A stretch of 7,433 nucleotides of DNA from contig JALUWZ010000161.1 of assembly GCA_027019205.1 (NCBI GenBank), positions 1 through 7,433 of the forward strand, given 5' to 3'. Each line of letters opens with the position of its first letter. Position 1 is the stretch's first letter. The translations under genes and the position numbers were made by a program. Of the stretch, positions 1-4,642 are shown in pieces. The notes under the pieces are model-generated. The model made no database searches. It had not been told where the DNA came from and was given only the letters and a program-made list of their open reading frames with translations. This DNA is from Emcibacter sp. (GTDB lineage: Bacteria; Pseudomonadota; Alphaproteobacteria; Sphingomonadales; Emcibacteraceae).

Positions 1-357
1 GTCCCGACCATCCAATATGGCACCGGCCAGCCCGCCGGGCGGATTCCGGGCAAAATCGCGCTGAAAATCAAGCAGTTGCCGGCGCACGGCGGGAAAGGCG
101 GCCACTTTCGAGGCCAGCGCCCCGGCTGATTCGCTTTTCAGGGCCGCATCCTCCAGATTAAGCAGGCCCAGTTTTTCGGCGGCTTTCAGGGCGTCCTGCT
201 CATTTTCCACATTTCCGCCCGCGCGGCGGACTTCCTGCCCGACCGCCCGGTAGAGCGCCCCTGTATCCAGACAGGCATAGCCCAGATGCCGGGCCAGCCT
301 GCGGGCGAGAGTCCCCTTGCCGGAGGCGGCGGGTCCGTCTATGGCAATGACCGGCAT
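1..357 (-). CDS. cmk: Cytidylate (CMP/dCMP) kinase, N-terminal part; gene runs off the window
   Basis: Transfers a phosphate from ATP to CMP or dCMP in the cytosol, supplying CDP/dCDP for nucleic acid and lipid synthesis. The first 119 codons are visible, out of about 210-220 usual for the family. Reading from the ATG at 357, the protein opens MPVIAIDGPAASGKGT. This contains the P-loop GPAASGKGT (residues 8-16), followed by the DTGALYRA segment typical of Cmk (about residues 31-38). The visible part ends in LDGRD, the start of the conserved LDGRDIGT-type NMP-binding motif. The ATG shares its A with the TGA of aroA (TGATG, 1-nt overlap), so translation is almost certainly coupled to aroA. In many alphaproteobacteria rpsA follows cmk, but that lies outside this window. 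No frameshift or odd composition is seen. The family call is secure; only the C-terminal half is missing. Confidence 0.96.
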   Translation of the reverse strand, partial: MPVIAIDGPAASGKGTLARRLARHLGYACLDTGALYRAVGQEVRRAGGNVENEQDALKAAEKLGLLNLEDAALKSESAGALASKVAAFPAVRRQLLDFQRDFARNPPGGLAGAILDGRD

Positions 358-1697
358 CAGGATATGTCCCCTATATCGGCCCCGAGGCCGTTCATCAGGG
401 CGCCAAATCCGGGGAAGCTGGTTTCAATTACCCTGCCGTCATCTATTGTAACGGGCGTCACCGTTGCCATGCCAAGGGTGAGAAAAGACATGGCAATCCG
501 GTGATCAAGCCGGGTTTTGATCATGGCCCCGCCGGTCACTTGCGGGCCGCCGGTTATGGTCATGCCGTCGTCATGTTCGAGAACCGCAACGCCACAGGCG
601 CGCAGCCCGGCGACCATGGCGGCAATCCGGTCGCTTTCCTTGACCCGGAGTTCTCCTATGCCCCTCATGACGGTTTTGCCGGTGGCAAAGGCTGCGGCAA
701 CGGCAAGGACCGGATATTCATCTATCATCGATGCGGCGCGGGCTTCCGGCACGTTAATCCCGGTGAGGGCGCTGTATCTGACCCGGATGTCGGCGACCGG
801 CTCACCACATTCCAGCCGTTCATTGAGGAATGATATATCTGCACCCATGTCCTTCAGGGTATGATAAAGGCCGGTCCGGGCCGGATTGAGGCCAATATTT
901 TCAATAGTGACATCGGATCCCGGGGTAATCAGGGCCGCCACCACCGGAAAGGCGGCGGAAGACGGGTCGGCGGGGACGGCCATATCCCGGGCGACAAGCT
1001 CCGGCTGCCCGGTAACGGTGATTATGGTGGTGCTGTCCTGTATGGTGATTTCCATTGGCACGCCGAAATGCCGGAACAGGCGCTCTGTATGATCCCGGGT
1101 CGGGGTTCTTTCCGTAACTGTGGTTTCCCCGGGGGTATTGAGGGCGGCGAGAAGGATCGCCGACTTTACCTGTGCCGAGGGGACCGGGACCTCATAATCA
1201 ACCGGCACAGGGTCCAGTATGCCCGATACCGCAAGCGGCAGGGTCATGCCGTCCGCTCCGTGAAATTCCGCCCCGAATTTTTCCAGCGGTATTGTCACCC
1301 GTTTCATGGGCCGGGATGTGAGCGAACTGTCACCGGTAAAGACTGTCCGCATGGGATAGGTCGAGACCAGTCCGAGAATCAGCCGGGCGCCGGTGCCGCT
1401 GTTGCCCATATCAAGGACGCCTTGCGGTGCGCATAATCCGCCGACACCAACACCGTGAACCAGCCAGTCGCCATTTTCCGCCCGCGAAATATCCGCCCCC
1501 ATGGCGCTCATGGCGCGGGCGGTATTTAAAACATCCTCGCCCTCCAGAAGGCCTGAAATCCGGCTTTGTCCCACGGCGAGGGCGCCCATAATCAGCGCCC
1601 GGTGAGAAATGGATTTATCCCCGGGAACGGTTATTGTCCCCCGGAGAGGCCGGGCGGTTCGGGATATCAGGTGATGTATTGACATATTTTCGGGCAT
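357..1697 (-). CDS. aroA: 3-phosphoshikimate 1-carboxyvinyltransferase (EPSP synthase), class II
   Basis: Cytosolic shikimate-pathway enzyme that joins phosphoenolpyruvate to shikimate-3-phosphate, releasing phosphate. It has 446 aa, full length for the family. The N-terminal VPGDKSISHR holds K28, S29 and R33. Further landmarks are GNSGTGAR (98-105), SRPM with R129, SAQVK (174-178), RDHTE (201-205), NPAR (271-274), D326 in the MIDEYP segment, KESDR with E354 and R357, and a late HRIAMSF motif. RDHTE, GDKS and SAQVK match the class II signature shared with Agrobacterium CP4. The fourth signature, NxTR, appears here as NPAR. Residue G101 lies where CP4 EPSPS has its resistance-conferring Ala100, so this enzyme is probably not strongly glyphosate-tolerant (inference). 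The start at 1697 lacks a clear Shine-Dalgarno sequence, and an in-frame ATG four codons later (1685) is an alternative. It is the first gene of an aroA-cmk operon with a 1-nt overlap. Confidence 0.97.
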   Translation of the reverse strand: MPENMSIHHLISRTARPLRGTITVPGDKSISHRALIMGALAVGQSRISGLLEGEDVLNTARAMSAMGADISRAENGDWLVHGVGVGGLCAPQGVLDMGNSGTGARLILGLVSTYPMRTVFTGDSSLTSRPMKRVTIPLEKFGAEFHGADGMTLPLAVSGILDPVPVDYEVPVPSAQVKSAILLAALNTPGETTVTERTPTRDHTERLFRHFGVPMEITIQDSTTIITVTGQPELVARDMAVPADPSSAAFPVVAALITPGSDVTIENIGLNPARTGLYHTLKDMGADISFLNERLECGEPVADIRVRYSALTGINVPEARAASMIDEYPVLAVAAAFATGKTVMRGIGELRVKESDRIAAMVAGLRACGVAVLEHDDGMTITGGPQVTGGAMIKTRLDHRIAMSFLTLGMATVTPVTIDDGRVIETSFPGFGALMNGLGADIGDIS

Positions 1698-1801
1698 ATT
1701 TCGGGCTGTTTAAAATTAAAATCCGCTACCGGATAGCATATTTCCCTATCCCGCGCCTAGTGAATATATGGTATTTTGACAGATAAAAAAACCTGAACTG
1801 C

Positions 1802-1828
1802 GAATAAGCTTTGACAGAGAGCTTATTC
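1802..1828. repeat. Perfect 9-bp inverted repeat with 9-nt spacer, possible operator
   Basis: GAATAAGCT (1802-1810) is the exact reverse complement of AGCTTATTC (1820-1828), separated by nine bases that contain one TTGACA hexamer. A partial third copy, AGCTTAT, lies at 1857-1863, just before the ribosome-binding site of the FYDLN gene. No T-run follows, so it is not a canonical intrinsic terminator. The symmetric arms over a -35-like element suggest a dimeric regulator site, but this is inference only. A short hairpin in the 5' leader RNA is the alternative. Confidence 0.5.
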
Positions 1829-1875
1829 CATGGCAAGTGATTGCCTTTCTAGCAAAAGCTTATGAATTAGGGTTT

Positions 1876-1881
1876 AAGGAG
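1876..1881 (+). promoter_or_regulatory. Ribosome-binding site of the FYDLN gene; bears on ATG versus GTG start
   Basis: A strong AAGGAG Shine-Dalgarno lies 4 bases before the ATG at 1886 and 7 bases before the adjacent in-frame GTG at 1889. From memory, family members usually begin MA(K/N)PEWG, which would match initiation at the GTG. Spacing also favours GTG, so the ATG may be one codon too early. Confidence 0.6.
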
Positions 1882-1885
1882 AATT

Positions 1886-2230
1886 ATGGTGGCTAATCCT
1901 GAATGGGGGACCAAGCGTCAGTGCCCCAAATGCGGCACACGCTTTTATGATCTGGGTAATGATGACCCGATTATGTGTATTTCCTGTGAAAAAAAATTCA
2001 AGCCGGAAATTATTCTGAAAAGCAAAATGACCCCGCTTGAATTGTTGCCAGAAGAAAAAGCAGATGATGCAGAGGAAGATCTTCTGGATGAAAAAGCCCT
2101 GGAGGAAGTGGATTCAGATACCGATGTGGTAATTGAAGCAGATGACAACACGGTTGTTTTAAGCGATGACGATGACACAAATGTCGCCGAGGCTATCGTC
2201 AAACCCGCGCCAAAGAGTTCTGATGAATAA
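1886..2230 (+). CDS. TIGR02300 / FYDLN-acid family zinc-ribbon protein
   Basis: Small protein of 114 aa (113 if the GTG at 1889 is used) with no known biochemical function. The N-terminal part carries two CxxC knuckles, C13-P-K-C16 and C31-I-S-C34, consistent with one structural zinc site. Between them is FYDLG (20-24), the variant here of the family-naming FYDLN motif. After a basic linker near residue 45, the second half is a low-complexity acidic tail rich in Asp and Glu, ending in a short Lys-containing stretch. There is no signal peptide or membrane segment, so it should be cytosolic. This layout (N-terminal zinc ribbon, C-terminal acidic tail) defines the TIGR02300 family, found mostly in Alphaproteobacteria and often next to aroA-cmk, as here. 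A nucleic-acid or ribosome-related role would be guesswork. The family call is firm; the function is unknown. Confidence 0.93.
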   Translation: MVANPEWGTKRQCPKCGTRFYDLGNDDPIMCISCEKKFKPEIILKSKMTPLELLPEEKADDAEEDLLDEKALEEVDSDTDVVIEADDNTVVLSDDDDTNVAEAIVKPAPKSSDE

Positions 2231-2245
2231 TTTTTATCTTTCCTC

Positions 2246-2272
2246 TTGATAAATCGGGCAGGGATAGATAAC
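2246..2272 (+). promoter_or_regulatory. Candidate promoter for tRNA-Ala
   Basis: TTGATA (2246-2251, five of six to the -35 consensus) is followed after 15 bases by GATAAC (2267-2272, four of six to the -10 consensus). Transcription would begin about 20 bases before the mature tRNA. The spacing is shorter than ideal, and read-through from the FYDLN gene is an alternative, since no terminator separates them. Confidence 0.25.
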
Positions 2273-2299
2273 TTCAGGCACAAGTCAGGGGACTTTTAA

Positions 2300-2375
2300 G
2301 GGGCTATAGCTCAGTTGGGAGAGCGCTTCGCTGGCAGCGAAGAGGTCTGCGGTTCGAACCCGCATAGCTCCACCA
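2300..2375 (+). tRNA. tRNA-Ala, anticodon GGC
   Basis: The 76-nt sequence folds as a complete cloverleaf. The acceptor stem pairs GGGGCTA with TAGCTCC and includes the G3-U70 wobble pair, the main identity element for alanyl-tRNA synthetase. The D stem is GCTC/GAGC. The anticodon stem is CTTCG/CGAAG, with loop CTGGCAG placing anticodon GGC at 2333-2335. The variable loop is AGGTC, the T stem TGCGG/CCGCA and the T loop TTCGAAC. The discriminator is A, and CCA is encoded (2373-2375). It reads GCC and GCU alanine codons. A 5-bp hairpin (AAGTC 2282-2286, GACTT 2291-2295) lies directly in front of the mature 5' end, in the region removed by RNase P. Confidence 0.98.
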
Positions 2376-2377
2376 CC

Positions 2378-2396
2378 CCGCGCTCATTCAGGGCGG
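2378..2396 (+). terminator. GC-rich hairpin after tRNA-Ala, weak terminator candidate
   Basis: CCGCGCT (2378-2384) can pair with AGGGCGG (2390-2396) around a CATTC loop, with one internal G-G mismatch. It lies between the tRNA and the convergent 93-aa gene, where a terminator is expected. No T-run follows on either strand, so it is not a textbook intrinsic terminator and may only protect the 3' end or be chance. Confidence 0.3.
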
Positions 2397-2414
2397 AGGG
2401 GTCAGCCAGAATAT

Positions 2415-2696
2415 CTATTCCTTCCCAAGCTTCTTTGCCCAGGCGTCTATTTTTACCGACAGATGGTCGTTTTCATCGCTTATTTCACGGGTGAAATGCT
2501 CGTCATACTCTTTGCCTGCCGCAGCCAGACCCCGCACCCGGTCTGAAAATTCTTTCACTTCGGCCACAAGGGCCTCATAATCCTCCCTGAAACCCTTTCC
2601 CTCTTTGCTGTTAAATACCGGATGGCTGGAATGGTCTTCAAGATATTGCTCCCGGACGCGCAGACTTTCGGCCAGCTTGTGCATAAAATCGCTCAT
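2415..2696 (-). CDS. Hypothetical 93-aa soluble helical protein
   Basis: I do not recognise this protein. The ATG at 2696 (MSDFMHKLAESLRV) is preceded by AAAGGA at suitable spacing. The longer in-frame version from 2768 would start inside the divergent promoter region and adds an unlikely N-terminus. The protein is charged, has no cysteine, has a single tryptophan near the C-terminus, and lacks a signal peptide or membrane segment. Its heptad-like pattern of Leu/Val/Phe among Glu, Lys and Arg suggests two or three amphipathic helices, perhaps coiled coil, with a short glycine-containing break (around NSKEGKGF) after the first third. It is convergent with tRNA-Ala and divergent from the acyl-CoA synthetase gene. 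Coding is supported by the ribosome-binding site and ordinary composition; the function is unknown. Confidence 0.7.
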   Translation of the reverse strand: MSDFMHKLAESLRVREQYLEDHSSHPVFNSKEGKGFREDYEALVAEVKEFSDRVRGLAAAGKEYDEHFTREISDENDHLSVKIDAWAKKLGKE

Positions 2697-2822
2697 TATT
2701 TTTCCTTTTATTTCTGATATGCTGAAAGGATAGTGTCTGACAATAGTTTTCACCTTGATGTCTGTCAAATTTTCCCCGTTGGTATGAATTCTGGCATGAT
2801 ACTAAAGTCTGAGAAAAATGCC

Positions 2823-2852
2823 CTGACATGGCTTAAGCCTTTGTCTTATAGT
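2823..2852 (+). promoter_or_regulatory. Candidate sigma-70-type promoter for the acyl-CoA synthetase gene
   Basis: CTGACA (2823-2828) and TATAGT (2847-2852) are separated by 18 bases, and each matches five of six consensus positions. Transcription would start near 2859, giving a leader of about 65 bases before the ATG at 2925. It is the best promoter match in the 228-base divergent gap (2697-2924), which otherwise holds no convincing gene. Confidence 0.4.
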
Positions 2853-2924
2853 CACCGGGTCGGCAAGCGGGTATATTCAGGTCTTGCAGCATCACAGAGA
2901 AATCAGAACGGGAGAATATATTTC

Positions 2925-4562
2925 ATGACAATCGCGGGACTTATGCAGGAAAATGATCTGATGATCTCTGATCTGATCCGCTATGCCGCCAGGTATCACG
3001 GACAGCAGGAGATTGTGACCCGCTCTGTCGAGGGGCCGTTGCACCGCTATACCTACCGGGAGGCGGAAAGCCGGGCCAGACGGCTGGCCAATCTTCTGAT
3101 CAACCGTTTTGGTATTGGCCATGGTGACCGGGTTGGTACCCTGGCCCTGACCACCTACCGTCATTTCGAGCTGTTCTATGGTGTGTCGGGTATGGGGGCG
3201 GTGTTGCATACCACCAATCCGCGCCTGTTTGAGGAACAGGTCAGCTATATCATCAATCATGCGGAAGACCGGCTGCTGTTTCTTGATATTGATTTTGTCC
3301 CGCTGGTCGAAAGACTGCTGCCGGACCTCGGGCGGGTGGAGAAATTTATTATCCTGACTGACCGGGATCATATGCCGGAGACCTCGCTGCCGGACGTCCT
3401 GTGCTATGAGGAGCTTCTGGCCGCAGAAAGCGCGGAGTATGACTGGCCGGCATTCGATGAAAAATCGGCCTCCTCGCTCTGCTATACCAGTGGCACCACC
3501 GGCAATCCCAAGGGTGTTCTCTACAGCCACCGGTCTACCATCATTCACGCCCTTGCTGCGGCCCAGAACAGCGCCTACGGCCTGTCGGTGTTTGATGTCA
3601 TCATGCCGATTGCGCCGATGTATCATGCCAATGGCTGGGGTTTGCCCTATGTGGCGCCGATGCTGGGGGCCAAGCTGGTCCTGCCGGGGGCGAAGCTTGA
3701 TGGTGAGAATATTCAGGACTTGATCGAGAGCGAAGGCGTGACTTTTTCCTGCGCGGTGCCGACGGTATTTTCCATGCTGTTCCAGTATCTGGAGGAGAGC
3801 GGCAAGAAGGTCGGGCCACTGAAAAAAACCATGATTGGCGGCTCGGCAGTGCCAAGGGCAATGAGCCAGAAATTTCTCAATACCTATGGTGTCACGGTAT
3901 TGCAGATATGGGGCATGACGGAGACCAGCCCGCTCGGGGTGATCGCCTCGCCCACGCCGCAGGTTCTTGCCCTGCCCGCTGCCGAGCGCGAGGAGGTGAT
4001 GAACAAGCAGGGCCGGATTCAGTTCGGCCTTGATATCAAGGTGACCCGGGAAGACGGCAGCCCGATTGCCCGGGACGGGGTGGAATTCGGCGATTTGTGG
4101 GTACGCGGCCCGTGGGTGACCTCCGGTTATTTTCGCGATGAAGGTGGCAGGGTTCTCGACGAAGACGGCTGGTTCCCGACCGGCGATGTGGTGACCATCG
4201 ACCCCTATGGCTTTATAAAAATTACCGACCGGTCCAAGGATGTGATCAAATCCGGCGGCGAATGGATCAGCTCGATCGATATTGAAAATCTCGCGGTTGG
4301 CCATCCGAAAGTGTTACAGGCCGCCGTGGTCGGGGTTTATCATCCCAAATGGGAGGAACGGCCTATTCTGGTGATCAAACCGGTGCCGGGCCAGAATCTG
4401 ACCGGCGCGGAGATTCTCGATTTTCTCAAAGGCAAGATTGCCAAATGGTGGATGCCTGACGCGGCCTTTATCGTTGATGAAATACCATTGACCGCCACCG
4501 GGAAAATCAAGAAAATCACCCTGCGCGAACAGTATCGGGATGCTCTGGCCCCACCCCCTTGA
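2925..4562 (+). CDS. Fatty acyl-CoA synthetase (AMP-forming), AlkK / ttLC-FACS-like
   Basis: Member of the ANL (acyl-adenylate-forming) superfamily. It activates a fatty acid with ATP to an acyl-AMP and then forms the CoA thioester, feeding beta-oxidation or lipid synthesis. The ATG at 2925 follows GGAG (2911-2914) and gives 545 aa, normal for AlkK-type enzymes. It also puts the segment LMQENDLMISDLIRYAARYH at the N-terminus, as in relatives. A 64-codon upstream extension is open but has no family resemblance. Motifs: P-loop YTSGTTGNPKG (187-197), WGMTET (329-334), TGD (419-421), the hinge region TDRSKDVIKSGGEWISS (434-450) typical of AlkK relatives, and TATGK with the adenylation lysine K527. 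It has no signal peptide and is cytosolic or membrane-associated. Chain length cannot be read from sequence; medium- to long-chain acids are likely, and methylmercaptopropionate ligases (DmdB) are a related alternative. It is probably cotranscribed with the CcmF-like gene 76 bases downstream. Confidence 0.92.
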   Translation: MTIAGLMQENDLMISDLIRYAARYHGQQEIVTRSVEGPLHRYTYREAESRARRLANLLINRFGIGHGDRVGTLALTTYRHFELFYGVSGMGAVLHTTNPRLFEEQVSYIINHAEDRLLFLDIDFVPLVERLLPDLGRVEKFIILTDRDHMPETSLPDVLCYEELLAAESAEYDWPAFDEKSASSLCYTSGTTGNPKGVLYSHRSTIIHALAAAQNSAYGLSVFDVIMPIAPMYHANGWGLPYVAPMLGAKLVLPGAKLDGENIQDLIESEGVTFSCAVPTVFSMLFQYLEESGKKVGPLKKTMIGGSAVPRAMSQKFLNTYGVTVLQIWGMTETSPLGVIASPTPQVLALPAAEREEVMNKQGRIQFGLDIKVTREDGSPIARDGVEFGDLWVRGPWVTSGYFRDEGGRVLDEDGWFPTGDVVTIDPYGFIKITDRSKDVIKSGGEWISSIDIENLAVGHPKVLQAAVVGVYHPKWEERPILVIKPVPGQNLTGAEILDFLKGKIAKWWMPDAAFIVDEIPLTATGKIKKITLREQYRDALAPPP

Positions 4563-4573
4563 CGGGCAGGGGG
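4554..4573 (+). promoter_or_regulatory. Hairpin spanning the acyl-CoA synthetase stop codon and a downstream ribosome-binding site
   Basis: CCCCCT (4554-4559) is the reverse complement of AGGGGG (4568-4573). The eight-base loop begins with the synthetase TGA stop (4560-4562). The 3' arm is also the only Shine-Dalgarno-like sequence for the small ORF at 4577. No T-run follows, so it is not a terminator. It could hide that site until ribosomes reach the stop codon (inference). Confidence 0.35.
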
Positions 4574-4576
4574 ATC

Positions 4577-4642
4577 ATGACCATACTGACGGCTTCATCG
4601 GGCGACAGTGAGGGAAATAGCAGATTTTTACAGGTCATGTGA
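4577..4642 (+). CDS. Possible 21-codon leader ORF overlapping the CcmF-like start
   Basis: An ATG at 4577, three bases after a G5 run (4569-4573) that could serve as ribosome-binding site, opens a 21-codon frame (MTILTASSGDSEGNSRFLQV then M). It ends at TGA 4640-4642. That stop overlaps the GTG start of the CcmF-like gene as GTGA. The CcmF-like gene has only a poor Shine-Dalgarno of its own (AGGT at 4632-4635, three bases from the GTG), so ribosomes finishing this ORF could re-initiate there. The peptide resembles nothing I know, has no membrane segment, and could be chance. The overlap geometry is the only real support. Confidence 0.3.
   Translation: MTILTASSGDSEGNSRFLQVM

Larger units (their letters stand above)
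1698..1885. promoter_or_regulatory. Divergent intergenic region between aroA and the FYDLN gene, presumed to carry both promoters
   Basis: This AT-rich 188-base gap separates two divergent genes and must hold both promoters. On the plus strand it has two perfect TTGACA hexamers, at 1776-1781 and 1811-1816. Both sit inside the 9-base direct repeat TTTGACAGA (1775-1783 and 1810-1818), with copies 35 bases apart. Neither hexamer has a convincing -10 box 16-18 bases downstream, so I do not claim a defined promoter. No convincing -35/-10 pair was found on the minus strand for aroA either. The region contains no ORF of note. Confidence 0.5.

Noticed and set aside
861..1436. 191-codon open frame on the plus strand inside aroA
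   Set aside because: It is antisense to a fully conserved EPSP synthase, and its Gly/Arg-rich translation resembles no family.
1802..1828. Inverted repeat read as an intrinsic terminator
   Set aside because: The stem is AT-rich, no T-run follows on either strand, and the site lies between two divergent gene starts where no transcript should end.
1945..2283. 112-codon Ser-rich open frame on the minus strand
   Set aside because: The serine runs are the reverse complement of the Asp/Glu codons of the FYDLN acidic tail. The zinc-ribbon reading on the plus strand is a recognised family.
2300..2375. tRNA gene as an attachment site for an integrated element
   Set aside because: There is no integrase, no duplicated tRNA 3' end and no foreign-looking gene on either side; the neighbours are ordinary chromosomal genes.
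2733..2924. 64-codon N-terminal extension of the acyl-CoA synthetase
   Set aside because: The extension shows no family similarity and spans the best promoter candidate. The ATG at 2925 has a GGAG site and gives the usual AlkK-type N-terminus and length.
2892..4304. 470-codon open frame on the minus strand
   Set aside because: It is antisense to the acyl-CoA synthetase, whose motifs are all intact in the plus frame. The translation is His/Arg/Gln-rich with no recognisable domain, as expected of a GC-rich shadow frame.
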